In this document: piece after piece, positions 1 through 8,011 of the stretch | Layout: every line of letters begins with the position of its first letter | Numbering within the stretch: the first letter of the stretch is position 1 | Assembly: GCF_042667405.1 (NCBI RefSeq) | Contig: NZ_JBHVAL010000008.1 | Span: forward strand, 110,151 to 174,150 | From: Arthrobacter sp042667405 | GTDB taxonomy: Bacteria > Actinomycetota > Actinomycetes > Actinomycetales > Micrococcaceae | Length of the DNA: 64,000 bases | Direction of reading: 5' to 3' | Translations under genes and position numbers: made by a program | The notes under the pieces: model-generated | What the model saw: only the letters and a program-made list of their open reading frames with translations | The model's database searches: none | Told to the model about the DNA's origin: nothing

Positions 1-615
1 GCTCTCGCCAAGGAGTCTACGGAAGCCGCCGGGCTGGCGGTCCTGTCGCTCGGTTCGTACTACCGTTGCGGCGCATTTGGGGATTTCGACCGCATCTTGG
101 ATCTCGCCGAGACCGTGGGGGCACCGAGAATCCGCGTCTGGGCAGGCGAAACCGGCTCTGCGGAGGCCAGCAAGGAGCTGTGGGAGGCGATAGTCACGGA
201 CACCCGGCGGATTGCCGACCTTGCGGCTGCCCGGGATATATCCATCGCCTTCGAGTACCACGGCAACACGCTCACAGACTCCCCCGCTACGACGCTGGAA
301 CTGCTGGACCGGGTCGATCACCCGAACGTCGGGACCTACTGGCAACCCGCCGTCGGGCTTTCAGACCAGCAGGCGCTGGACTCGCTGCACCAGGTCCTCC
401 CGCACGTGACGGGCGTGCACTGCTTCTCCTGGGGACCGGCGGGCGAGCGCTTCCCGCTTCGGAACCGAAAGCTGCTGTGGCAGGCGGTTTCGGATGTCCT
501 CCGAGGCAACGGCAAGGACCTGGACCTCATGTTGGAGTTCATCCAGGACGACCTCCCGGAGAACGTGCTCAGCGACGCCAACTTCCTGCACGCGCTCACG
601 CTGGGCGAGGACTAG
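1..615 (+). CDS. Sugar phosphate isomerase/epimerase-like TIM-barrel protein, 5' truncated by the window edge
   Basis: The reading frame is open from base 1 to the TAG at 613-615, giving the last 204 residues; the true start lies outside the window. The visible part has the AP-endonuclease-2-like TIM-barrel pattern: a strand with IRVWAG, then SIAFEYHGNTLTD and NVGTYWQPAVGL, an H-x-FSWG segment, and a final LMLEFIQDD strand that should bring metal ligands. Family members isomerise or epimerise sugars and keto-sugars or inosose-type compounds. It converges on the LacI gene at 722-1762, and another barrel of the same class lies at 4319-5158, so it may belong to the same sugar pathway. The substrate cannot be told. 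Confidence 0.8.
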   Translation, partial: ALAKESTEAAGLAVLSLGSYYRCGAFGDFDRILDLAETVGAPRIRVWAGETGSAEASKELWEAIVTDTRRIADLAAARDISIAFEYHGNTLTDSPATTLELLDRVDHPNVGTYWQPAVGLSDQQALDSLHQVLPHVTGVHCFSWGPAGERFPLRNRKLLWQAVSDVLRGNGKDLDLMLEFIQDDLPENVLSDANFLHALTLGED

Positions 616-721
616 GGCAGGCCAAGGAGGACGCCGCAGCGAGTTCGCTGCAACACTGCGGTCTCGTACGGAAGCTTCCGGCGAAACCGCAGGCTTCCGG
701 CGATTTCGGCACAAGCAGGCC

Positions 722-1762
722 TTAAAACTCCGTGCTGCGGCGCAGCTGCACAGATCCGCTCACCGGAGGCGTGTCCGGATCTCCCGCCGCGAGGCGCCCA
801 ATATCTTCCAGCGGCAGGTGAACCGTCGACAAGGCGGGGCGGAAGTCGCGCAGGGTTTCAATATCATCGAAGCCGGCAAGCGTGGCATCGCGGGGAATCC
901 ACACACCCTCCGGACGCAGGGCTGCCGTGACCCCGATGGCCATGACGTCATTGACGGCGAAGATGCAGAGCCGCTCCTTGGAGGTCTTGATCCGTTCCGC
1001 TAACGCCTGACCGGCCCGGAAACCCCCGGCACGATTGAACCCGGTGCGGATGACTTCGGCGGCCGGGCGTCCGGCGTCGGACAGGCCGCGCTGGAAGCCG
1101 CGGACGCGGTCATCTGAGGTGAACAGCCCCTCGGGGCCGGCAATGATCACGAATCCGCCCTCGTGGCTGGCCGCGAGTTGTTCAGCCAGCCCGGCAGCCA
1201 GCTCCTCATTGGGCACCTTCACCACGTGATAGCCCTCTGTTGCGGTGGCCCCCACCACGGGGTGGCCTACGACACCCACCTGTCCCCCGTTGCGGCAATA
1301 ACGGTCCAACTCGGCAGCCAGTTCGGCGTTGCCCTGCTTGTCTTCTTCGCGTGCCGAGCGGGAGCCGGCGATCACGATGGAGTCGGCGCGGCGTGCGGCG
1401 AAGGCAGCCACGGCTTCCTTCTCATCTGCAGGAGCTCCGGAGGTGCTGGCCAGAAGCACCATGCGGTTCTGCTGGCGGGCGGCCTCCTGGACGCCGCGCG
1501 CAATGGCCGAGAAGTAGGGGTCGGCGATGTCGTGGACCACCAGTCCGATAAGCCCCGAGCTCGATTTCGCAAGGGCCTGGGCTTGCGCGTTGGGAACGTA
1601 GCCAAGCTTGTCGGCGGCCTCCCGTACGCGCTCCGCAATGTCTTCGGCAGGCTTCCGGGACGAGCCGTTCAGGACCCGGGAGGCCGTGGCCAGGGAGACC
1701 CCGGCCAGGCGGGCAACTTCACTCAGCGTACTGGCGGCCACGGGGAGACTCCTCTTCTTCAA
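722..1762 (-). CDS. LacI-family transcriptional regulator
   Basis: The protein has 346 residues. The N-terminal helix-turn-helix reads STLSEVARLAGVSLATASRV, followed by the hinge and a periplasmic-binding-protein-like sugar sensor (GLIGLVVHDIADPYFSAI, then AVNDVMAIGVTAALR). The C-terminus, SVQLRRSTEF, follows the effector domain a little sooner than in typical members. It is transcribed away from the dehydrogenase gene at 1939. Two LacI-type half-palindromes built on a GCGC core lie in the shared intergenic region, so it probably represses the 1939-5158 operon and itself. The inducer is unknown but is presumably the sugar or a keto-sugar handled by that operon. Confidence 0.9.
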   Translation of the reverse strand: MKKRSLPVAASTLSEVARLAGVSLATASRVLNGSSRKPAEDIAERVREAADKLGYVPNAQAQALAKSSSGLIGLVVHDIADPYFSAIARGVQEAARQQNRMVLLASTSGAPADEKEAVAAFAARRADSIVIAGSRSAREEDKQGNAELAAELDRYCRNGGQVGVVGHPVVGATATEGYHVVKVPNEELAAGLAEQLAASHEGGFVIIAGPEGLFTSDDRVRGFQRGLSDAGRPAAEVIRTGFNRAGGFRAGQALAERIKTSKERLCIFAVNDVMAIGVTAALRPEGVWIPRDATLAGFDDIETLRDFRPALSTVHLPLEDIGRLAAGDPDTPPVSGSVQLRRSTEF

Positions 1763-1810
1763 GCGCCGGGGCTGGCGCTAAGGAAATTATGGCAGCTACG
1801 CGACAATTTT

Positions 1811-1877
1811 GGGAAAGCGCTTGCCAAGCAAGCCGGAAATGGTGCATTATCGATCCCAGTGGGAATGCGCTTTCCAA
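1811..1877. promoter_or_regulatory. Pair of LacI-type operators between a LacI gene and the dehydrogenase operon
   Basis: Site 1 (1811-1827) reads GGGAAAGCGCTTGCCAA and is symmetric around 1818.5. Site 2 (1861-1877) reads GGGAATGCGCTTTCCAA and is symmetric around 1868.5. Both have the central CG step and the GGxAA...TTxCC arms expected for LacI regulators. Their centres are exactly 50 bp apart, close to five helical turns, which would put bound dimers on one DNA face. Both lie upstream of the start at 1939. Confidence 0.7.
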
Positions 1878-1938
1878 CACTGAAAACCAAGCACCGGCTT
1901 CCGCGCAGCGACCGGCACACAAGGCATTTGGAGAAAAC

Positions 1939-3108
1939 ATGGGCTTCGAAACAAAGACGATCCGTATCGCCATGAACGGCATCACCGGCCGAATGGGTTA
2001 CCGCCAGCACCTGCTGCGGTCCATCCTTCCCATCCGCGATGCAGGCGGCTTCACCCTTGAAGACGGCACCAAGGTCCAGGTGGAGCCCATCCTGGTGGGC
2101 CGGAACGAAGCGAAGATCCGCGAACTCGCCGAGCTCCACAAGGTCTCGGAGTGGACCACAGACCTGGATTCAGTCATCAACGACCCCACCGTGGATGTCG
2201 TTTTCGACGCCTCCATGACCAGCCTCCGCGCAGCCACCCTCAAGAAGGCAATGCGCGCCGGCAAGCACATCTTCACAGAAAAGCCCACCGCGGAGACCCT
2301 CGAAGAAGCCATCGAGCTGGCACAGATCGGCAAGGAAGCCGGCGTGACCGCAGGCGTCGTCCACGACAAGCTCTACCTGCCCGGACTGGTAAAGCTTCGC
2401 CGCCTGGTGGACGAGGGCTTCTTCGGCCGCATTCTCTCCATCCGTGGCGAATTCGGCTACTGGGTCTTCGAAGGCGACGTTCAGGCCGCCCAGCGCCCGT
2501 CGTGGAACTACCGCAAGGAAGACGGCGGCGGAATGACCACGGACATGTTCTGCCACTGGAACTACGTCCTCGAGGGCATCATCGGCAAGGTCAAGAGCGT
2601 CAACGCCAAGACCGCCACGCACATCCCCGCCCGCTGGGACGAGGCCGGCAAGGAATACAAGGCAACCGCCGACGACGCCTCCTACGGCATCTTCGAACTC
2701 GAAACCCCGGGCGGCGACGACGTCATCGGCCAGATCAACTCCTCCTGGGCCGTCCGTGTCTACCGCGACGAACTGGTTGAGTTCCAGATCGACGGCACGC
2801 ACGGTTCCGCCGTCGCCGGTTTGAACAAGTGCGTTGCGCAGCAGCGCGCGCACACCCCCAAGCCGGTCTGGAACCCGGACCTGCCCGTGACCGAATCCTT
2901 CCGCAGCCAGTGGCAGGAAGTCCCCGCCAACGCAGAGCTGGACAACGGCTTCAAGCTGCAGTGGGAAGAATTCCTGCGCGACGTGGTCGCCGGCCGCGAG
3001 CACCGCTTTGGCCTGCTCTCTGCCGCCCGTGGCGTCCAGCTGGCCGAGCTCGGCCTGCAGTCCTCGGCCGAGCGCCGCACCATCGACATCCCGGAGATCA
3101 CCCTCTAA
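1939..3108 (+). CDS. Gfo/Idh/MocA-family oxidoreductase
   Basis: This is a predicted NAD(P)-dependent sugar or polyol dehydrogenase of 389 residues. The ATG at 1939 is preferred because GGAG lies 5 bases upstream and the protein then begins directly with the nucleotide-binding strand (IRIAMNGITGRMG, residues 9-20). The family motif EKP is at 114-116, and a GGGMTTDMFCHW segment (about 196-207) carries the Asp and His (H206) expected in the active site. The gene overlaps the next one (TAATG), so the three genes 1939-5158 form a coupled operon. Two LacI-type operators lie upstream. The substrate is not readable; the neighbouring aldolase-like and isomerase-like barrels suggest a keto-sugar route. 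Confidence 0.85.
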   Translation: MGFETKTIRIAMNGITGRMGYRQHLLRSILPIRDAGGFTLEDGTKVQVEPILVGRNEAKIRELAELHKVSEWTTDLDSVINDPTVDVVFDASMTSLRAATLKKAMRAGKHIFTEKPTAETLEEAIELAQIGKEAGVTAGVVHDKLYLPGLVKLRRLVDEGFFGRILSIRGEFGYWVFEGDVQAAQRPSWNYRKEDGGGMTTDMFCHWNYVLEGIIGKVKSVNAKTATHIPARWDEAGKEYKATADDASYGIFELETPGGDDVIGQINSSWAVRVYRDELVEFQIDGTHGSAVAGLNKCVAQQRAHTPKPVWNPDLPVTESFRSQWQEVPANAELDNGFKLQWEEFLRDVVAGREHRFGLLSAARGVQLAELGLQSSAERRTIDIPEITL

Positions 3109-4322
3109 TGACGTCACTGATTCTTCCTACAGACGACGGCGGCACCCGCGAGTACCGCCTCCAGGCCGCCACAACATGGGCCAAGCCAACCGCTCCCTTG
3201 ACGGCCCGCCGCGCCTACGCCGCAGCCCACGTCATTCCCGAGGTCGCCGCTGACAACACCCCCGGCGCGCCGGCACAGCTGGACTGGGACGCGACGTTGG
3301 CTTACCGCCACGAGCTGTGGTCCTACGGTCTGGGCGTCGCCGACGCCATGGACACCGCCCAGCGCGGCATGGGCCTGGACTGGGCAGCAACCCAGCAGCT
3401 CATCAAGCGGACCGGTGCCGAGGCAGCTTCGGTGGTGGCCGCCGGGAACGCTGCCGTTGCCGGCAAGTCCGTCCGCGACCTCGTCTCCTGCGGCGCGGGC
3501 ACCGACCAGTTGGACATCGCAGCGCTTCCCGACGGCGCAGCCGGAGTCCAGGCGGTGATCGAGGCCTACCGCGAGCAGATCGCCGTCGTCAGCGAAGCTG
3601 GTCCCAAGGTGATCCTGATGGCTTCGCGAGCCCTCGCCAAAGTCGCCAACGGCGCCGACGACTATCTGCACGTCTACTCCACGCTGCTCCAGGAAGTGGA
3701 CCAGCCGGTCATCCTGCACTGGCTCGGCACCATGTTCGACCCCGCGCTGGCTGGCTACTGGGGCTCGGACGTTGTTTCCGTAGCAACCGAGACCTTCCTT
3801 AGCTTGATCCGCGAGCACGCAGACAAGGTCGACGGCGTCAAGGTTTCGCTGCTGGACGCCTCGCACGAGGTCGCCCTCCGCGCGAACCTCCCGGAAGGCG
3901 TCCGCCTCTACACGGGCGATGACTTCAACTACCCGGAGCTGATCGACGGCGATGGAGCCAACCACTCGGACGCCCTGTTGGGCATCTTTGCGGCCATCTA
4001 CCCGGCCGCGTCGGTCGCCCTGCAGAAGTACGACGCCGGTCAAGGCGCCGAGGGACGCGCCATCCTGGACTCCACCCGCGAGCTCGGAAAGCACATCTTC
4101 AGCGCCCCGACGTTCTACTACAAGACCGGGATCGCCTTCATGTCTTGGCTCAACGGCAAGCAGCCCGGATTCCAGATGGTGGGGGGCCTGCACTCGGGCC
4201 GTTCAGTGCTGCACTTGGCGAAGACCTTCGAACTGGCGGACCAGGCCGGCCTGCTGAAGGACCCCTCCCTGGCGGCGTTCCGGATGTCCGACTACCTGCG
4301 CATCAACGGGGTGGGCGCATGA
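3108..4322 (+). CDS. DUF993-family protein, dihydrodipicolinate-synthase-like TIM barrel
   Basis: The protein has 404 residues and no established function; the family resembles class I lyases of the DapA/NanA group. The start is the ATG overlapping the upstream stop (TAATG). A segment DKVDGVKVSLLDASHE (about 239-254) places Lys245 where the Schiff-base lysine of DapA-type enzymes sits, and RLYTGDDFNYPEL followed by SDALLGIFAAIYPA (about 266-300) matches the GDD and closing-strand region. The tyrosine region of DapA is not recognisable: the equivalent stretch reads VILHWLGTMFDP. It ends in an ATGA overlap with the isomerase at 4319. I infer an aldol or retro-aldol step on a product of the dehydrogenase; the reaction is unproven. 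Confidence 0.8.
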   Translation: MTSLILPTDDGGTREYRLQAATTWAKPTAPLTARRAYAAAHVIPEVAADNTPGAPAQLDWDATLAYRHELWSYGLGVADAMDTAQRGMGLDWAATQQLIKRTGAEAASVVAAGNAAVAGKSVRDLVSCGAGTDQLDIAALPDGAAGVQAVIEAYREQIAVVSEAGPKVILMASRALAKVANGADDYLHVYSTLLQEVDQPVILHWLGTMFDPALAGYWGSDVVSVATETFLSLIREHADKVDGVKVSLLDASHEVALRANLPEGVRLYTGDDFNYPELIDGDGANHSDALLGIFAAIYPAASVALQKYDAGQGAEGRAILDSTRELGKHIFSAPTFYYKTGIAFMSWLNGKQPGFQMVGGLHSGRSVLHLAKTFELADQAGLLKDPSLAAFRMSDYLRINGVGA

Positions 4323-5158
4323 GCGACTTCTCGCGACTCTCCCTCAACAGCGCCACCACCAAGAAATGGACCCTGGCCGAAGCCGTGGATGGTTGCGCCC
4401 GTGCGGGCATCCCGGCCATCGGCCCCTGGCGCGACCGCGTGGCCGAGGCCGGGCTGGACAAGGCCGCCAAGCTGATCAGGGATGCCGGACTGCGCGTTTC
4501 GTCCTTGTGCCGCGGCGGGTTCCTGACGGCAGCTGACGCCGAGGGACAAGCAGCGGCTCTGGCTGACAATTTCGAGGCCGTCCGTGAAGCGGTAGCACTC
4601 GATACCCAGGAATTGTTCCTTGTGGTCGGAGGGCTCGCACGCGGTGAGAAGGACGTGGTGGCTGCCCGCCAGCGAGTGGCCGACCGGCTCGAGGAACTGG
4701 TTCCGTTTGCTACGGAAAACGGCGTTCGCCTGGTGCTGGAACCGCTGCATCCGATGTACGCCGCTGACCGCGCGTTGATCTCCACCCTTGGCCAGGCACT
4801 TGATCTCGCCGCGCCGTACGACGCGAAGGCCGTCGGCGTCGCCGTCGACACCTTTCATGTCTGGTGGGATCCGGAGCTGAAGGCCCAGATCGAACGGGCC
4901 GGACGTGAAGACCGCATCGCTTCCTATCAGGTGTGCGATTTCAACCTGCCGATCGCCGCCGACGCGCTGCTCTCGCGCGGGATGATGGGCGACGGCGTCA
5001 TCGACTTCGCGACCATCGGCACCTGGGTCAGGGACGCCGGATACACGGGCGACATTGAGGTCGAGATCTTCAACCAAGAGATTTGGGACGCCGACGGCGA
5101 CACGGTCCTGGAAACCATGAAGCAGCGCTACGCGGAGCTCGTCCTCCCGTTCGCCTAA
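4319..5158 (+). CDS. Sugar phosphate isomerase/epimerase-like TIM-barrel protein
   Basis: The protein has 279 residues and starts at an ATG overlapping the TGA of the DUF993 gene, so translation is coupled. AP-endonuclease-2-fold features are visible: SSLCRGGFL near residue 60, LVLEPLHPMY (about 138-147, a Glu-His pair fitting metal binding), VGVAVDTFHVWWDP, and GDIEVEIFNQEIW near the C-terminus with a likely final Glu ligand. It is the third gene of the LacI-controlled dehydrogenase operon. Known relatives interconvert keto-sugars or inososes, or catalyse beta-elimination on 3-keto-sugars. Which of these applies cannot be decided from sequence. Confidence 0.82.
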   Translation: MSDFSRLSLNSATTKKWTLAEAVDGCARAGIPAIGPWRDRVAEAGLDKAAKLIRDAGLRVSSLCRGGFLTAADAEGQAAALADNFEAVREAVALDTQELFLVVGGLARGEKDVVAARQRVADRLEELVPFATENGVRLVLEPLHPMYAADRALISTLGQALDLAAPYDAKAVGVAVDTFHVWWDPELKAQIERAGREDRIASYQVCDFNLPIAADALLSRGMMGDGVIDFATIGTWVRDAGYTGDIEVEIFNQEIWDADGDTVLETMKQRYAELVLPFA

Positions 5159-5166
5159 CAACGTGG

Positions 5167-5200
5167 TCCTCCCGCGGATGCCCTAAGCGCCGCGGGAGGA
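5167..5200 (+). terminator. Intrinsic hairpin terminator after the dehydrogenase-DUF993-isomerase operon
   Basis: An 11-bp perfect stem (TCCTCCCGCGG with CCGCGGGAGGA) and a 12-base loop lie 8 bases after the stop at 5158. No clear T-run follows. It could also serve the minus-strand small gene ending at 5277. Confidence 0.7.
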
Positions 5201-5276
5201 TCGCTCCAAATACCAGCGGGTTCCTGCCAAGGTCACGGCGGGGGCCCGCTTTTGCGCGTGCCAAGGGTGACAGCAA

Positions 5277-5483
5277 TTACGAGGCATTCGCGGCAAGCTC
5301 CACGCGGGTCTTCGGCAGGCCGATCAAGGTGACCGAACCGCCGTCGTTCCCTTGCAGTTCGAGACTGATGTTGCGCGTCTCCGGCTGCGGTTCCACTGTG
5401 CTGACCCTGAAAACTTCACCGCCGATCCGCAGCCGGTCGCCGTTCCTGACCGTCTTGAGCTTTGTATCTTTGCTTGCGGTCAT
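5277..5483 (-). CDS. Small hypothetical protein coupled to YihY
   Basis: The protein has 68 residues and is not assigned to a family with confidence. It is charged at the N-terminus (MTASKDTKLKTVRNGDRLRI) and then looks like a small beta-rich domain (EVFRVSTVEPQPETRNIS, SLELQGNDGGSVTLIG), with no signal peptide or membrane segment. Its ATG follows directly on the TAG of the YihY gene (bases 5484-5486), so it is probably translated by termination-reinitiation as the last gene of that unit. Its compact beta pattern and close coupling argue that it is a real gene. Confidence 0.6.
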   Translation of the reverse strand: MTASKDTKLKTVRNGDRLRIGGEVFRVSTVEPQPETRNISLELQGNDGGSVTLIGLPKTRVELAANAS

Positions 5484-6563
5484 CTATTTGTCTTTCCTGG
5501 AGTCGTCACCTTGTGTTTCGCGGAGTTCCTCGCCGCGGCTCACAAGTTCTTCTTCCTTTTTCTGCTGTTTCTCGCTGCGTTTGGTGTCCCGGGGAGGAAG
5601 CTGGAGGCTCTCCTCAGCCTCAATGCCGCCCTGGAGCTGACGGCCGCGTTCCATCTCGGCATCGAACTCGGCGCCGAACAACAGGGACATGTTCAGGATC
5701 CACAGCCACAGCAACATGATGATGACGCCGGCCAGAGCGCCGTAGGTCTTGTTGTAGTTGCTGAAGTTGGCCACGTAGAAGCCGAAGCCCAGGGAAGCCA
5801 GGGCGAAAATGACGAGCGCGATCAGTGAACCCATGCTCATCCAGCGGAATTTGGGCTGTTTGACGTTGGGAGTGAAGTAGTAGAGGACAGCAATGATAGC
5901 CACCACGATCACGATGAGGACCGGCCACTTGGCGATGTTCCACACGGTCAAGAAGACATCAGACAGGCCGATCGCCCCGCCAATTGCCTCGGCCACCGGA
6001 CCGCTCAGGACCAGCATGGCCGCCACCAGGGCAGCCCCCACCACAGCTACGACCGTCACGGCCAGCATGGTTCCGCGCAGCTTCACAAGACCGCGGCCTT
6101 CGTCCACTTCGTAGACGCGGTTCATTGCCCGGCTGAAGGCCGTGACGTAACCGGAGGCGGACCAGAGGGCCACAAGGATACCGAAAACCAAGGCGAAGCC
6201 CGCAGCGTTTGATCGGGTGAGCTCTTCAATGGGTTGGCGCATGGCGTCGACACCTGGTCCAGGCGCGAATTGCTGGACGATGTCAAGGATGGCCGAGGTG
6301 GTCTTGCCTGCGTCACCAAAGAGCCCCAGGACGGAAACCAGTGCCAAGAGGGCCGGGAAGAGCGACAGAACAGCGTAGTAAGTCAAACCTGCCGCGGCAT
6401 CGGGACACTGGTCCTTGCTGAACTCGCTCAGCGTGCGCTTGGCAATGTAGGTCCACGTAGGCTTGGCGAGGTCGTTGGGACTGTCCGGCTTGGTGGAATC
6501 TTCCGGAGAGGGCGCAGTCCGCGCCTTGCTCGTACTGGTGTGGGCTGAGTCTTGTGTAGTCAT
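5484..6563 (-). CDS. YihY/BrkB-family integral membrane protein
   Basis: The protein has 359 residues. A hydrophilic N-terminus (about 1-40) is followed by the family core: TLSEFSKDQCPDAAAGLTYY, then LFPALLALVSVLGLFG, and about six membrane spans ending in GVIIMLLWLWILNMSLLFGA with GAEFDAEMERGR just after it, a family hallmark. The last ~60 residues are highly charged (KRSEKQQKKEEE). YihY proteins are widespread inner-membrane proteins once called ribonuclease BN; a nuclease role is not supported and the real function is unknown. The start at 6563 has only a weak ribosome-binding site. It is followed immediately by the 68-residue gene. Confidence 0.9.
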   Translation of the reverse strand: MTTQDSAHTSTSKARTAPSPEDSTKPDSPNDLAKPTWTYIAKRTLSEFSKDQCPDAAAGLTYYAVLSLFPALLALVSVLGLFGDAGKTTSAILDIVQQFAPGPGVDAMRQPIEELTRSNAAGFALVFGILVALWSASGYVTAFSRAMNRVYEVDEGRGLVKLRGTMLAVTVVAVVGAALVAAMLVLSGPVAEAIGGAIGLSDVFLTVWNIAKWPVLIVIVVAIIAVLYYFTPNVKQPKFRWMSMGSLIALVIFALASLGFGFYVANFSNYNKTYGALAGVIIMLLWLWILNMSLLFGAEFDAEMERGRQLQGGIEAEESLQLPPRDTKRSEKQQKKEEELVSRGEELRETQGDDSRKDK

Positions 6564-6663
6564 GAGGCACTCGTCCGTGGGTAGTTTGCGCGAACAGCTG
6601 ACCCATCAATACTAAGCATACTGATGAATACTGCGGAAGAACCCCGGCGAAAATACCTTTGTG

Positions 6664-7869
6664 TCAGGCCAATTTACTCGCCAGCAAGAACTCGAATGGC
6701 GACTCAATTACTGAGCGGATCACCTGGCCGGCGGCGCCCAGGAGCGTACCGGAATGCTCCAGTCCGGACACCGTGAGGTTTCCGGGGGCCAGGAGTCCGG
6801 GAGCGTGCCGTTCCAAGCCGGCCAGCAGCGACGGCCTGAGCCACTCGCCCAGGACGGCAAAATGCCCACCAAGGACCACGGCCTCAATATCCATCAACCG
6901 CGCGGCCGAGGCGAGCGCAACGCCCAGGTAGCGACCGGCGTCGTAAACCGCCGCGGTGGCTCCCGGCTCACCGGCAGCAAGCGCCACCAGCAGCATGTCG
7001 GTCCGCTCGCCCAGTGTCCCGGCGGCAATCCCGGCCGCTTCGAAAATGGCCTCCTGGCCGGCAAAAGTCTCAAGGCAGCCCGATCCACCGCACGAGCACG
7101 CAGGGCCTTCGGGATGGACCACGATATGGCCCAGCTCGCCCGCCGACCCACCCGGCCCGGTGTACAACTCGGAGCCGATGATGACGCCGCCACCAACGCC
7201 GACCTCACCCGAGACGTACAGGAAGTCGGGCGCCCCTCCGCCATACCAGAGCTCGCCGAGGGCTGCGCTGTTGGCCTCGTTGGAGAGCTTGACGCCAAGC
7301 GGTGCCCCCTCGAGCAGGGACCGGGGGTGCAACTTCTCGTTTTCCCAATGGAGGTTGGGGGCGGACAGCACGACGTCATTCTTTTCATCCACCAGCCCGG
7401 GAACGGCCAGCCCGCCGCCTAGGATAGCTATGTCCTCCGCGGCCGCCGCCGCCTTCGCCTCAGCGGCCAGAACAGCCAGCTGATCCATGACCTGCATGGG
7501 CGGAACTCCGCGGTTCCGCGATTCAACAGCCGAATGGAAGCGCAGGTTCCCGGCAAGATCCACCAGGCCTACAGCCAGATAATCGACGTTGATCTCCATG
7601 CCCACGACGCCCCGGCGGGAGTTCAGCTCCAAACCCTGGCCAGGCCGCCCCCGCTCACCATCGCGATAAAGGCCAACCTCCGACACCAGCCCCGACTCGA
7701 CGAGATCCGCCACAAGACTGGAAACCGCAGCCTTGGTCAGCCCGGTGCCGGCAGCAAGCTGCGCACGGCTGGGCTTGCTGTCAGCGGTTCTGGCAATCGA
7801 GTCCAACACCAGCGAAAGATTTCGACGGCGGACGTCACCCACGCGTCCGGGCGCAGTTGGCTCATTCAT
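6664..7869 (-). CDS. ROK-family transcriptional regulator, probable xylose repressor
   Basis: The protein has 401 residues from the ATG at 7869, chosen because GAGGAGG lies 8 bases upstream; an in-frame ATG at 7932 lacks such a site. The N-terminal winged helix (SRAQLAAGTGLTKAAVSSL) is followed by a ROK sugar-kinase-like domain with VGMEINVDYLAVGLVDLAG, the GELGH signature region and the zinc motif CSCGGSGCLE. This is the layout of XylR/NagC-type repressors. It is transcribed divergently from xylA-xylB, and an inverted repeat typical of ROK operators lies between them. Xylose-responsive repression is inferred from position. Confidence 0.88.
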   Translation of the reverse strand: MNEPTAPGRVGDVRRRNLSLVLDSIARTADSKPSRAQLAAGTGLTKAAVSSLVADLVESGLVSEVGLYRDGERGRPGQGLELNSRRGVVGMEINVDYLAVGLVDLAGNLRFHSAVESRNRGVPPMQVMDQLAVLAAEAKAAAAAEDIAILGGGLAVPGLVDEKNDVVLSAPNLHWENEKLHPRSLLEGAPLGVKLSNEANSAALGELWYGGGAPDFLYVSGEVGVGGGVIIGSELYTGPGGSAGELGHIVVHPEGPACSCGGSGCLETFAGQEAIFEAAGIAAGTLGERTDMLLVALAAGEPGATAAVYDAGRYLGVALASAARLMDIEAVVLGGHFAVLGEWLRPSLLAGLERHAPGLLAPGNLTVSGLEHSGTLLGAAGQVIRSVIESPFEFLLASKLA

Positions 7870-7940
7870 CAGCAGGGACCTCCTCGCGGATTCAAAATTT
7901 CTTGCGGACTTCCATTGACCATGATCCATCATCCCCCATA

Positions 7941-7959
7941 TAGTTCAGATTGAAAACTA
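7941..7959. promoter_or_regulatory. Candidate XylR operator
   Basis: The inverted repeat TAGTT-N9-AACTA sits between the divergent ROK regulator and xylA, about 50 bases before the xylA start. AGTT/AACT arms flanking an AT-rich centre are the usual pattern for ROK-type xylose repressors. The assignment is by pattern and position only. Confidence 0.55.
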
Positions 7960-8011
7960 ATTGGAATGCCGTTTTCCATCTTCTTTCCCGTTGCCTTGCA
8001 AAGGAGCAATC

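Noticed and set aside
1789..1938. An upstream in-frame start for the Gfo/Idh/MocA gene
   Set aside because: It would make the two operators coding and adds 50 residues with no family similarity; the ATG at 1939 has GGAG at good spacing.
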